From positions 248,001 to 312,000 of the forward strand of contig NZ_WQLV01000005.1 in the NCBI RefSeq assembly GCF_009753675.1: a stretch of DNA of 64,000 nucleotides. The letters are read 5' to 3'. Every line of letters starts with the position of its first letter. Position 1 is the stretch's first letter. This DNA is from Parasedimentitalea huanghaiensis (GTDB lineage: Bacteria; Pseudomonadota; Alphaproteobacteria; Rhodobacterales; Rhodobacteraceae). The position numbers and the translations under genes are program-made. The notes below the pieces were generated by a model. It made no database searches and was not told where the DNA came from. It saw only the letters and a program-made list of their open reading frames with translations. Below, one piece after another: positions 53,527 to 62,681 of this stretch.

Positions 53527-53745
53527 ATGCGAGCCAGTTTACGTTTCAAAGCGATTGAGATCTGTAACAAGAAGATCGCCGCCAAGGGCGAGGGCGTAGG
53601 GCTGTCCTTCTACGCCTTCTTTGCCAACAAAAATGACAATCCCGAGCTGCTGATGGAGGCGGCGACATGGTGGATCGAAACGCATGCGCTGGATCATTTT
53701 GAAAAAGCGGTGAAGGTGCGTGAAATGATTGAGGCAGGGGAGTAG
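53527..53745 (+). CDS. Small conserved-looking hypothetical protein
   Basis: A 72-residue soluble protein with the pattern GVGLSFYAFFANKNDNPELL and MEAATWWIETHALDHFEKAV. It may belong to a small DUF6500-type family common in Rhodobacterales; I hold that only loosely. The ATG abuts the stop of the GNAT gene, so they are co-translated. Confidence 0.75.
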   Translation: MRASLRFKAIEICNKKIAAKGEGVGLSFYAFFANKNDNPELLMEAATWWIETHALDHFEKAVKVREMIEAGE

Positions 53746-53832
53746 ATTCCAGCCTGCAGACCTCAACCAGAGTAGCAAGTCCCACATCATCATCTCATTC
53801 TGTGTCAAAGCGGAAAAATCAGAGAGACGTAA

Positions 53833-54936
53833 ATGGAAGACCACATCAAGCCTTTGGTCGATGCCTATAACGATGCAGCTGAAATGCAGGCCGTAGGGAT
53901 GGTGAATGATCCCGCGATTGGCCAGGTCGCCCGCGAATTACAAATGCTGCAGGTGTCTACACCGCGCCCTGTCAAGCGGGAGGTGACCGTCAAAATTGCA
54001 GCCTCTTCGATGCATATTGACGAAATATATGCTGCGCAGGGGACTGCCCTTGGCCGGTTTTATGGCCCAAAGAACGTATCCCAATCCAACCCCGCGCGCA
54101 TTGGGTCCTGTGCAACGGGCACGATTGTTGGACTGGGTGATGGGGCCGAAAACTTCAAAATTGGTGATAACGTCATCATAATCCCGTCGGAATATCCGCA
54201 GGCCGGGTCTTGGGCGACCTACCAGTGCTTTGATGAAAAATGGATCATGCACAAACCGGATCAGCTGTCGCATTTAGAGGCAGCGGCTGCGGTTATGGCG
54301 GCCTGCGTGGCTTGGGGCGCAATTGGATTTGCGAAGGTGAATGCGGGCGACAATTGTGTCGTGGTTGGCGCCTCCGGAGCGATCGGGGTCATGGTCTTAC
54401 AATATCTCAAATCGCTTAACTGCCGGGTGACGGCGGTCTGCAGTGGCGCCAGCGAAGAATTTGTTCGCAGCCACGGCGCAGACCAGGTGGTCGATTATAC
54501 GCAGGATGATTTCGGCGAGGTGTTTTCTGTAGGCAATGACCCTGTCGATGCAGTGTTTGACTGCGTGGGGGGGCGAGACATCGAAACCAGCGCTTTCAGG
54601 TGCCTTAAAAATAGCGGTACTTTTGTAACGGTGGTTGGTCCGCGTCAGTACATTGGCGAGGAAAAACTGTCTTGGCCTGCAGTCCTCAAGGTGATGTCGC
54701 ATATCGGATGGCGCATGCTGGTGACACGTCTCGCCACCGGGCCAAAGTATAGTTTTGGCGCAAAGTTCCCCCGATTGGTTGTAGATGACGCGGTTGAGCA
54801 ATTACTGGAGCACAACATTCGAATGCCCGTGTCTGCCGCCATTCCGTTTGAAATTGATGCAATCAGGGACGCTGTGCAAAAACTTGTGACGCACCGGGAA
54901 AAGGGGCGCATCGTCATTTGTTTTGGCTCTGATTAA
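53833..54936 (+). CDS. Zinc-independent alcohol dehydrogenase / quinone reductase family protein
   Basis: A 367-residue medium-chain dehydrogenase. Rossmann motif VVGASGAIGVMVLQYLKS is at about 177-194. Zinc-ligand cysteines are absent, so it is of the quinone reductase/crotonyl-CoA reductase-like type with NAD(P)H. An N-terminal extension of about 45 helical residues is unusual. Substrate unknown. Same strand as the preceding two genes, 87 bp downstream. Confidence 0.85.
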   Translation: MEDHIKPLVDAYNDAAEMQAVGMVNDPAIGQVARELQMLQVSTPRPVKREVTVKIAASSMHIDEIYAAQGTALGRFYGPKNVSQSNPARIGSCATGTIVGLGDGAENFKIGDNVIIIPSEYPQAGSWATYQCFDEKWIMHKPDQLSHLEAAAAVMAACVAWGAIGFAKVNAGDNCVVVGASGAIGVMVLQYLKSLNCRVTAVCSGASEEFVRSHGADQVVDYTQDDFGEVFSVGNDPVDAVFDCVGGRDIETSAFRCLKNSGTFVTVVGPRQYIGEEKLSWPAVLKVMSHIGWRMLVTRLATGPKYSFGAKFPRLVVDDAVEQLLEHNIRMPVSAAIPFEIDAIRDAVQKLVTHREKGRIVICFGSD

Positions 54937-55057
54937 CAGGCGTCTGGAAAGGGCGGGAAACAGATTTGAAAGATGGCAGCTTCAGGTGATTGAGCGCTGC
55001 AAATCAAAAACACCCTAAAGACAAGACTGTCGACCTGTCGTTCTCTGCGTTTTGTCG

Positions 55058-55099
55058 CCCCCCCCATCATCTGTCTAAAACAGATCGTGTTGGGGGGGG
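55058..55099. terminator. Hairpin between convergent genes, probable bidirectional terminator
   Basis: An uninterrupted C8 tract at 55058-55065 pairs with a G8 tract at 55092-55099, with an inner ATCTGT/ACAGAT stem. It lies between the convergent genes ending at 54936 and 55127. No long T-run follows. Confidence 0.55.
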
Positions 55100-55126
55100 A
55101 ATTCGACGGTTTTCTGTTACGTGAGG

Positions 55127-56032
55127 TTAAACAATCTCAAGATCGTCTTCTTCGAAGTCTTCGCCGGCATCGACCTCAGTGTCGGCACTTCCATCGACAG
55201 TGAGCGCAGCAAGCAGGTCCTGGCCGTCACTGCTCTCTGAGGACTCATCAGTCAAAGAGCTGCCGTCGGTTGCTTCGTCATAAGCGGTCAGCAGTTCGTC
55301 GACGTCCTGAAATCCACCATCCGGCGCATCTAAGCGGAACACTTCTGAGAGATCACCATCATCATCGGTTTCATAAAACACAACTGAAGTAAGTGAGGAT
55401 ACTTCGCCGCCAATCTCGTCAGACACGAAATAATTCACATAGTTTTCAAATGTCGGTTCGGTTCCCTCCGGCAGCGACGGAATGCTATAGGGGTTTGGGT
55501 CGGGCTCTTCATCCAAGATGAATGTGCCACCCAGTGGATCGCCTTCGTCGGAAAACACTTCGCCAAAGAACACTTTTTCATAGGACGCTTCTTCGGGGTC
55601 TTCTGGATCCTCTGGATCATCGCTGACGCCCTTGATCGAACCTGCATCATTGGTGGCTGAAGTGGCGCGGATGCCAAAGATATCAATCTCATCTAGGCTG
55701 TCGATATCTAGGGAAACCGTAAGAGTATCGCCGTCTGTAAGGTAGGTTTCCTTATCAGATCCTTCGGTCCCCAGACCCGGATCGCTTAGCGCAACAGCCT
55801 CATCCCATTGCACATTCTCACCGTCGAGCTTGGCACCGTTCATGTTGAGTGGGCCGTCCAGAGATGCACTCGGTCCGGAGGAGTCATCATCTCCAAAATA
55901 GATCGCGTTTACATCCATGGAGCCTTCGGTCATTTGGATGTCCGCATAAAACGCGCCGGCTTCTTCGTAGACGGTAACCGTATAGGACAGTCCCTCTATC
56001 TCGTAATTAAATACCTTGGAATGATCTGACAT
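55127..56032 (-). CDS. Highly acidic hypothetical protein
   Basis: A 301-residue protein extraordinarily rich in Asp and Glu with few basic residues, and a short DPEDPEDPEE tract near residue 145. The first part (to about 130) is beta-rich, and the second half contains phrases such as PTFENYVNYFVSD. It has no signal peptide. The composition resembles Ca-binding or RTX-type secreted proteins, but no GGXGXD repeats are seen. Family not recognised. It is monocistronic. Confidence 0.72.
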   Translation of the reverse strand: MSDHSKVFNYEIEGLSYTVTVYEEAGAFYADIQMTEGSMDVNAIYFGDDDSSGPSASLDGPLNMNGAKLDGENVQWDEAVALSDPGLGTEGSDKETYLTDGDTLTVSLDIDSLDEIDIFGIRATSATNDAGSIKGVSDDPEDPEDPEEASYEKVFFGEVFSDEGDPLGGTFILDEEPDPNPYSIPSLPEGTEPTFENYVNYFVSDEIGGEVSSLTSVVFYETDDDGDLSEVFRLDAPDGGFQDVDELLTAYDEATDGSSLTDESSESSDGQDLLAALTVDGSADTEVDAGEDFEEDDLEIV

Positions 56033-56423
56033 TGGGCTCTCCAGTCCTCTTGAACGGGTCGCTACTATGAATTCACCCTACCGGTTCGCGCCTTTTGGAA
56101 AATTCACTTTGCGGTCAACTTGTCGACAAATTACTGTATTTGGGGGAAGACATCTAAGCTTTCCTTGGAAACAATCTGTGTCGATTGTTTTCGATTGCCA
56201 TATGATTGTTAAAATCCGCACGTTAGATAGCTAATCCAGTTTACTATTGGGCGTTGGATATCGAGATTTATTGAGTTGTCGTTCTTCTGTAACGGTTGTC
56301 AGATCCGGGTAATCTGGACGTTGGAAATATTCAAGAATAGCCGTTCTTTACGCATTGTCGCCCTTGAGTTCATGTGCTCAAGTGCCTGTCGCTCACAGCG
56401 CGACTATTCTAGGGGAATACCAA
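56033..56423. other. Intergenic, promoter region
   Basis: 391 bp between the divergent acidic-protein and PLP-enzyme genes. The middle is AT-rich; both promoters are presumably here. AGGGGAAT about 6 bases before the TTG at 56424 is a good ribosome site. No further element recognised. Confidence 0.4.
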
Positions 56424-57620
56424 TTGACCAACCGATCCAGTAACCGAGATGCATTTGAAACCCGGGCTATTCATGCAGGCCAAGACCCCGATCCGCTGAC
56501 AGGCGCAGTTGTGACACCGATCTATACCGCAAGTACGTTTGTGCAGGATGGCATCGGTGAAAATCGTGGCTTCATGTATTCCCGATCTGCAAATCCGACC
56601 CGTCTGGTGCTCGAAGCCTGTCTTGCGGACCTTGAAGGCGCGGCGACTGCCATTGCTTGCCCAACTGGCCTGTCCGCAGCCTCGACCATTCTGGAGCTGC
56701 TGGAATCTGGGGCGCATGTTATTGCACACCATGATGTCTATGGTGGTATTTACCGGCTGCTGGAGCTGGTGCGCAGCCGTAGCGCAGGTTTGGATGTTAC
56801 ATTTGTCAACTTTTCGGACCCTGATGCGGTTAAGGCGGCCATCCGTCCGGACACTGCCATGTTATGGTTTGAAACTCCGTCGAACCCGTTGTTGGAAGTG
56901 GTCGATATTGCCTTTGTGGTAGAGCAAGCCCGCAAAGTTGGGGCCCTGACGGTCTGCGACAACACCTTTTGTTCGCCCTATTGCCAGCGACCGCTGGAGA
57001 TGGGGGTGGATATCGTGATGCACTCAGCCACGAAGTTCCTGAACGGACATTCGGATCTGCTGGCCGGTGTGGCAGCGGTTTCTCCCAACACAGATCCAGC
57101 GGTGGCAGAGAAGCTCAGGTTCTTGCAAAACTCGACCGGGGCTGTGATGGACCCAATTGCCTGTTCCACCCTGCTGCGCTCGCTCAAGACGCTACCATTG
57201 CGGATGGAACGTCATGCGGGGAACGCTATGGCCATTGCCGAGTTTCTGGATCAGAACAAGGAACGGTTGGGTATCACCAGGTTGACCTATCCCGGCCTTG
57301 CCTCACACCCACAGCATGAGCTTGCCAAGCGTCAGATGACCAGCTTTGGCGCAATGATCACCATGCAGCTGACCGGGGGGCAGGCCCGCGCCAACAAAGT
57401 TGCACAATCTCTGCGGCTGTTTGCCTATGCGGTCAGTCTGGGTGGCGTTGAAAGTCTGGTTCAGCACCCTGCGAGCATGACCCATGCTATCCTGCCGCCT
57501 GAACGGCGCGAAATGCTGGGTGTCACGGTCAACCTGCTGCGTCTGTCGGTTGGCATTGAACATGTCGATGACCTGATCGCCGATCTTGAGACAGGTTTGA
57601 GTGGTGTAGGCGCAGAGTAA
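56424..57620 (+). CDS. Cys/Met metabolism PLP-dependent enzyme (cystathionine gamma-synthase / lyase type)
   Basis: A 398-residue trans-sulfuration enzyme. Motifs: ETRAIHAGQDPD at the N-terminus, YSRSANPTR, the tyrosine-ring segment HDVYGGIYRL, VCDNTFCSPY, and the PLP lysine in HSATKFLNGHSD. The TTG at 56424 gives a normal N-terminus. It cannot be told from sequence alone whether it is MetB, MetC or cystathionine gamma-lyase. Monocistronic. Confidence 0.92.
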   Translation: MTNRSSNRDAFETRAIHAGQDPDPLTGAVVTPIYTASTFVQDGIGENRGFMYSRSANPTRLVLEACLADLEGAATAIACPTGLSAASTILELLESGAHVIAHHDVYGGIYRLLELVRSRSAGLDVTFVNFSDPDAVKAAIRPDTAMLWFETPSNPLLEVVDIAFVVEQARKVGALTVCDNTFCSPYCQRPLEMGVDIVMHSATKFLNGHSDLLAGVAAVSPNTDPAVAEKLRFLQNSTGAVMDPIACSTLLRSLKTLPLRMERHAGNAMAIAEFLDQNKERLGITRLTYPGLASHPQHELAKRQMTSFGAMITMQLTGGQARANKVAQSLRLFAYAVSLGGVESLVQHPASMTHAILPPERREMLGVTVNLLRLSVGIEHVDDLIADLETGLSGVGAE

Positions 57621-58081
57621 CCAGCCAAGCGTTGCGCAGCTGGCGTACACCCAGTTGAGGCAGGCTTAACCGGGCTATGGCAGGGTGCCTGCCAATCGCG
57701 ATTACCGCTGGGCCTATCACCCCGGCACAGGAAACAGGGCCCCGGGGTGCGCCGGGGCGCATCTGATCTGGATCACGCACGGGGGCACTGCTCCCGTCCG
57801 CCTCCGCTTTGGCGACGTCGCCTTTTTATCAAGATGAACCGACATTTCTAAACAAGATGACCAACCGACGGGGCAGGGCCTCGTGGGGCGCTTCTGCGTG
57901 CCCGGCAGATTAGGTGTGGGGGTTAAGTCTATTAGGCGGTGCTGAACTGTGAAAACACATAATCGACGCCGCGATTTACCCCTGCCATGCCGTTACCGGG
58001 TCTGGCATTTTCCCCTCATCTGCACTATCTGCCCTTTGTACATGAGAGTCCCTGACTCCTGCCCATCGAAAGGCTGCCCTT
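57621..58081. other. Region upstream of ribBA, no gene
   Basis: 461 bp with GC-rich hairpins near 57740 (CCCCGG...CCGGGG type) and a palindromic GGCGACGTCGCC followed by T5 near 57820, which may end the PLP-enzyme transcript. I looked for the FMN riboswitch pattern and did not find it. The ribBA promoter must lie here. Confidence 0.4.
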
Positions 58082-59203
58082 ATGAGCTTTGAAACCCCCG
58101 GTCCGGTCGAAACAGACCTGCGCGCTGCAATCAGCCCTATCGAAGAGATAATTGAGGATGCGCGCCAAGGCCGTATGTTCATTCTGGTTGATCATGAGGA
58201 CCGTGAAAACGAGGGTGATCTTATCATTCCCGCTCAGCACGCCGATGCGGCAGCGATCAATTTCATGGCCACTCATGGCCGTGGTTTGATCTGCCTGACC
58301 CTGCCTGCCGCGCGGATTGATGAGCTGGGCCTGCCAATGATGGCGATGCACAATTCCTCGCGCCACGAAACCGCATTCACAACTTCGATCGAGGCCCGTG
58401 AGGGTGTCACCACCGGAATTTCGGCTGCTGACCGTGCTCTGACGGTGGCTACAGCGATCAACCCTGATCAGGGTGCTGCTGATATTGCGACCCCAGGCCA
58501 TGTGTTCCCACTGCGCGCGCGCAACGGCGGTGTGCTGGTGCGGGCAGGCCATACCGAGGCTGGCTGTGACGTGGCGCGTCTGGCAGGCTGTTACCCCTCG
58601 TCAGTGATCTGTGAGATCATGAACGAAGACGGCTCCATGGCGCGACTGCCGGATCTGCTGGATTATGCCAAGACCCACGAGTTGAAGATCGGCACCATTT
58701 CCGACCTGATCAGCTATCGTTCGCGCAATGACAATCTGGTGGTAGAAACCTCGCGCGAAACTGTGACCTCTGAATTTGGCGGTGACTGGGATATGCGTCT
58801 GTTCACCGACCAGACCCACGGCATTGAACATGTTGTGTTGATCAAGGGCGATATCACGACGCCTGAGCCCGTTTTGTGCCGTACTCATGCCCTGCACGAA
58901 GCATCCGATGTGCTGGGGCTTGGTCCCAAACCAACCAGTGAATTGCCCAAGGCGATGCAACTGATTGCGGAAGAGGGGCGTGGCGTGGTTTGTCTGTTCC
59001 GGCAGCCTCGGAATTCGCTGTATGCGGTCGAGGACGAAGGTCCGCGCACCATCAAACAAACCGGCCTTGGCGCTCAGATTCTGTCCAAGTTGGGCGTCAA
59101 CGAACTGGTGCTGTTAACCGATTCTCCCGAAACGCGCTATCTGGGTCTGGACGCCTATGGTCTGTCCATCACCGGCACACGCCCAATCCTGTCGGAGGCC
59201 TGA
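58082..59203 (+). CDS. ribB: 3,4-dihydroxy-2-butanone-4-phosphate synthase with degenerate GTP cyclohydrolase II domain
   Basis: A 373-residue RibBA-like fusion. The N-terminal DHBP synthase (about 20-215) is intact: [20 protein letters not shown] and [11 protein letters not shown]. The C-terminal RibA-like domain lacks the zinc-binding cysteines: where active enzymes have a cysteine triplet in a SECLTGD...RCDCG pattern it reads [11 protein letters not shown] and has no Cys pair. It is therefore probably monofunctional RibB, with the second domain structural or regulatory. First gene of ribB-ribH-nusB. Confidence 0.92.
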   Translation: MSFETPGPVETDLRAAISPIEEIIEDARQGRMFILVDHEDRENEGDLIIPAQHADAAAINFMATHGRGLICLTLPAARIDELGLPMMAMHNSSRHETAFTTSIEAREGVTTGISAADRALTVATAINPDQGAADIATPGHVFPLRARNGGVLVRAGHTEAGCDVARLAGCYPSSVICEIMNEDGSMARLPDLLDYAKTHELKIGTISDLISYRSRNDNLVVETSRETVTSEFGGDWDMRLFTDQTHGIEHVVLIKGDITTPEPVLCRTHALHEASDVLGLGPKPTSELPKAMQLIAEEGRGVVCLFRQPRNSLYAVEDEGPRTIKQTGLGAQILSKLGVNELVLLTDSPETRYLGLDAYGLSITGTRPILSEA

Positions 59204-59204
59204 T

Positions 59205-59756
59205 ATGGCTGGTCACGAGCAACATTACATCATGCCACGCGCGCAGTTCGACAAACCGGTCAAAGTGCTGATCGTGGTGTCGCCTTATTACAAAGACATC
59301 GCCGACAACATGGTTGCCGGCGCTGTTGCCGAGATCGAAGCCGCGGGTGGGACTTACGATGTTATCCAAGTCCCCGGTGCGCTGGAAATCCCTACAGCCA
59401 TTGGTATTTCCGATCGTGCGTCCAATTTTGACGGCTACGTTGCGCTGGGCTGTGTGATCCGCGGCGAGACCACTCATTACGACACAGTCTGCAACGACAG
59501 CAGCCGCGCTATTCAATTACTTGGCCTTCAGGGCTTGTGCATTGGCAATGGGATCCTGACGGTCGAAAATCGCACTCAGGCCGAAGTGCGCGCCGATCCC
59601 AAGGATCAAAACAAAGGCGGCGGAGCTGCTGCGGCGGCCTTGCATCTGATCGCCTTGGGGCGTAAGTGGGGCGCCCAGACCAAGGGCGTTGGCTTCAAGG
59701 CCCGCTCGGACGCCATTATATTGGCCGAAACCAGCAACGGACCCAAAAACGCATGA
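59205..59756 (+). CDS. ribH: 6,7-dimethyl-8-ribityllumazine synthase
   Basis: A 183-residue lumazine synthase. Motifs: PGALEIPTAIG, LGCVIRGETTHYD with the catalytic histidine, and NGILTVENRTQA. The ATG at 59205 is one base after the ribB stop with GGAGG upstream. It overlaps nusB as ATGA. It condenses the RibB product with the RibD-derived pyrimidine. Confidence 0.95.
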   Translation: MAGHEQHYIMPRAQFDKPVKVLIVVSPYYKDIADNMVAGAVAEIEAAGGTYDVIQVPGALEIPTAIGISDRASNFDGYVALGCVIRGETTHYDTVCNDSSRAIQLLGLQGLCIGNGILTVENRTQAEVRADPKDQNKGGGAAAAALHLIALGRKWGAQTKGVGFKARSDAIILAETSNGPKNA

Positions 59757-60244
59757 GCACGGACAGCCAAGGTGGAGCCCTGAACAAGGGACTTCAGAAA
59801 CGTCAGATGAAATCAGCAGCGCGGCTTTATGCGGTGCAGGCTTTGTTCCAGATGGAACACAGTGATCAGACATTTGACGCGGTGATTGTCGAGTTTCTCG
59901 ATCACCGTTTTGGGGCTAGCTACGACGGTGCAGAAATGGCCGAAGGCAATGCCAAGCTGTTTCGCAAGCTGGTCGAGGATGCCGTCAATCATCAGGCGGT
60001 TATCGACCAGATGACCGACCGCGCGCTGGTGGCCAAATGGCCAATCGCCCGGATCGACCCAACCCTGCGCGGTTTGTTCCGCGCTGCTGGTGCAGAGCTG
60101 ACCCAGGCGGACACTCCGCCCAAAGTGGTGATCAACGAATATGTCGATGTGGCACGGGCGTTTTTCCCGGATGGCAAAGAGACAAAGTTTGTTAACGCTG
60201 TACTGGATCACATGGCGCATGAGGCCAAACCCGAAACGTTCTAA
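59753..60244 (+). CDS. nusB: Transcription antitermination factor NusB
   Basis: A 163-residue NusB with the family layout: RLYAVQALFQMEHS near the N-terminus, helical core, and PPKVVINEYVDVARAF and KFVNAVLDHMA near the C-terminus. It binds boxA RNA with NusE in rRNA antitermination. The ATG at 59753 overlaps the ribH stop. The ribH-nusB pair is widely conserved. A terminator follows. Confidence 0.95.
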   Translation: MSTDSQGGALNKGLQKRQMKSAARLYAVQALFQMEHSDQTFDAVIVEFLDHRFGASYDGAEMAEGNAKLFRKLVEDAVNHQAVIDQMTDRALVAKWPIARIDPTLRGLFRAAGAELTQADTPPKVVINEYVDVARAFFPDGKETKFVNAVLDHMAHEAKPETF

Positions 60245-60291
60245 CGCTCGGTGAACTCTTGGAAATAGCGTCTTCGCGTCATCTATTGATG

Positions 60292-60324
60292 CAGGCCTTT
60301 CGGTATTCGAAAGGCCTGTTTTGT
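60292..60324 (+). terminator. Terminator of the ribB-ribH-nusB operon
   Basis: CAGGCCTTTCG and CGAAAGGCCTG form a perfect 11-bp stem with a 5-base loop, followed by TTTTG-TTT, 47 bp after nusB. Confidence 0.93.
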
Positions 60325-60404
60325 TTGATATCTGGTTTGGGGTCAGGGCCGGCAAGCGGGCTGAAAATTCAAGACAATTTCTTTATGAGATCTCGTCGAA
60401 AGCC

Positions 60405-62399
60405 TTAGTCTTTGAGTTGCGCGGTCAGAGAGGTCTTAATTGCAGTCAACATATCAATTCGCGAGACTGGTTTTGTCAGCCGAATATCACCCGAGTATGG
60501 TTCGTTGTTCTGGTCAATCGCTTCGTTTTCGTAGCCAGACATGAAAACTACGGGTAGATCGGGAACAAATTCACGAACTGCACGGCTCAATGCGCGTCCC
60601 TTTAGGGTACCTGGCATCATGATATCCGTCAAAAGAAGATCGAACCGAGGATCAGCCTTAAATAGTGCAAGGGCCTCGTCACCAGTTTTGGCGGACGTCA
60701 CGAGATAACCTGCTTTTTCGAGCGTCTTCACAAGTATCGACAGTACCATCTTATCATCTTCAACAACCAGTATTTTCCGTCCGTCGCCCAACAGGTTTTT
60801 TATTTGGATGGTGTCTTCCACCAGGCCTTCGTCCTCCTCTAGGTAGGCCTTGAAGTAGAGCTTGAAAACCGTTCCTACGCCTGCTTCAGAAGTGACCTGA
60901 ACGGTCCCGCCCGACTGTTGCATGAACCCAAAAACCATCGACAGGCCAAGGCCTGCACCTTTGTCAGGGGGTTTGGTGGTAAAGAAGGGTTCAAAGATAC
61001 GCGCTACTATTTCCGCTGGAATGCCGTGCCCGGTATCGCTGACAGCCAGCATGATGTATTGACCTGGAGCAACCTTTTTTGGGTGTGCGTCCAGAGAGGC
61101 CTCATCCAACTGTACGTTCTGAGTTTCAATGGTCAGCTTGCCGCCATCAGGCATAGCGTCTCTGGCGTTTACCAGCAGGTTCAAAAGAGCGCTTTCGGTC
61201 GAACTAACATCAACCATGGTGGGACTTAACTCTTCCGACAGTGATGTTTCGATTTCGATATTCGATGGTAAGGTGCGCCCAGCCCAATTGCGGGTCTCCT
61301 CCACCAACTTGTTGAGATCAATCACACTGGGATCCAGGCTTGCCTTGCTTGCAAAGGCCAACATGCTACGTGTCAAATCGGCCCCGCGCTGAGCTGCGGT
61401 AAGGCAATTATCTATCAGGGACAGATGGCCTTCATTGGTTTCTTCTTCGCGTAACATCTCTAGGCTGAACATGATTGCCGCCAATAGATTGTTAAAATCG
61501 TGCGCCATACCACCCGTTAGCTGACCAATGCTGTCAAGCTTCTGGGCGCGGTCAGCTATTTTCCTTTGGGCCTCCAGCTGCTCTTGTGCCTGGACTTCTT
61601 TGGTTACATCGAGAACAAACCCGTCTGTATAGGTGTATCCATCTTTGTGTTTGTACGCTTTTGTATTGGTCTCTAACCATTTTTGTTCGCCTGCAAACGT
61701 GGTGATCCTGAAGCGAAATGAATAGGCTTCAAAATTCTCCAGCGCTTTGCGTACTTTCTTGGAGAAATCTTTTATATCGTCAGTGTTCACCATGGGTTCT
61801 GTAAGGCCCCTGATGTCGCACATGTCTTTTGCTGAGACTCCCCAAATCTCTGCAGTCTGCGGGCTTGCGTAGACAACTTTTGGGAAATTGGTGTCGTGGT
61901 AAGGAAATTCTGAACCATCAAACCTGCGGCTAATTACAGCGCCGGGTAAATTGGAAATAATCCGCTCTAGACGATCTTCAGCTTCAGCTCGTTCTCTCTC
62001 GGCCTGACGTCGTCTGGTAATATCGCGAACCACCAGAACCATTTCGCCGGATCCAGAGAGAGGGCAAAGATGTGCCTCGCGATCCCGCCTCTTTCCCTCC
62101 AGATCTATGTGGTATTCCCAGGTCACAACATCCTGCGCGTCATGTTGCTTACGCATGTGTTCTTTGAACAGGGCGGATGGCGCAGGCGGTAGGATATCGG
62201 AGACGTTACTGCCAATGTAAGCAACAGGGTCATCGATAAGGCTAACCCCCGGGCGAACTCGATAGCTCAGAATAGTTCCCTGTTGGTCGATGAGAAAATA
62301 GTTGTCAGGCAGCGCGGCAAATAGAGCGGACAGCTGCACGGTGCGCTGGTCCTTATCCGAGCCGTTGAAGTCAGGTTTATTGTTGGCCTTCTTTACCAT
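60405..62399 (-). CDS. Hybrid sensor histidine kinase: PAS-PAS-HisKA-HATPase-receiver
   Basis: A 664-residue cytoplasmic hybrid kinase without membrane segments. Two PAS domains (about 20-135 and 140-270) precede the dimerisation domain with the phosphorylatable His in GGMAHDFNNLL (near 297). The ATP-binding domain has NARDAM, DTGHGIP and GLGLSM. A C-terminal receiver has VVEDDKM and the phospho-Asp in LLTDIMMPG (near 592). The ATG at 62399 has GAGGTGTGG upstream. No cognate regulator is adjacent. Signal unknown. Confidence 0.93.
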   Translation of the reverse strand: MVKKANNKPDFNGSDKDQRTVQLSALFAALPDNYFLIDQQGTILSYRVRPGVSLIDDPVAYIGSNVSDILPPAPSALFKEHMRKQHDAQDVVTWEYHIDLEGKRRDREAHLCPLSGSGEMVLVVRDITRRRQAERERAEAEDRLERIISNLPGAVISRRFDGSEFPYHDTNFPKVVYASPQTAEIWGVSAKDMCDIRGLTEPMVNTDDIKDFSKKVRKALENFEAYSFRFRITTFAGEQKWLETNTKAYKHKDGYTYTDGFVLDVTKEVQAQEQLEAQRKIADRAQKLDSIGQLTGGMAHDFNNLLAAIMFSLEMLREEETNEGHLSLIDNCLTAAQRGADLTRSMLAFASKASLDPSVIDLNKLVEETRNWAGRTLPSNIEIETSLSEELSPTMVDVSSTESALLNLLVNARDAMPDGGKLTIETQNVQLDEASLDAHPKKVAPGQYIMLAVSDTGHGIPAEIVARIFEPFFTTKPPDKGAGLGLSMVFGFMQQSGGTVQVTSEAGVGTVFKLYFKAYLEEDEGLVEDTIQIKNLLGDGRKILVVEDDKMVLSILVKTLEKAGYLVTSAKTGDEALALFKADPRFDLLLTDIMMPGTLKGRALSRAVREFVPDLPVVFMSGYENEAIDQNNEPYSGDIRLTKPVSRIDMLTAIKTSLTAQLKD

Positions 62400-62681
62400 T
62401 CCACACCTCAAATACCTGCCATCGGACAAGCAATCAGATTGGCAGCACCCTAAATGAAGCTATCCTTTTCATCTCTTTCTTCCTGCACGCACAAATGAAG
62501 CTCTCCAATATATGTTAACCCGTATTGCCCAAGGTCAAGTTCAGCACGCGTGTAGATGGGGCATGGTGTCCGGGGCGGAACGGCTGCAGGCAGTAACATG
62601 ATGCCGTTCGCCATGAGACGAAGGGGAGAGCTGTGTTTTGCGACAATTGCCGAGATGGGTCTGCAGATCTATGAGAGAACT
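62400..62681. other. Intergenic, no gene
   Basis: 282 bp between two minus-strand genes. It contains the kinase promoter. No hairpin or gene stands out. Confidence 0.35.

Noticed and set aside
55058-55099. Phase-variable tract controlling a gene
   Set aside because: The homopolymers lie outside any coding frame or promoter, between two convergent 3' ends, so they more likely form a terminator hairpin.
57621-58081. FMN riboswitch before the riboflavin genes
   Set aside because: I looked for the conserved RFN segments upstream of ribB and upstream of ribE (52187-52323) and saw only unrelated GC hairpins.
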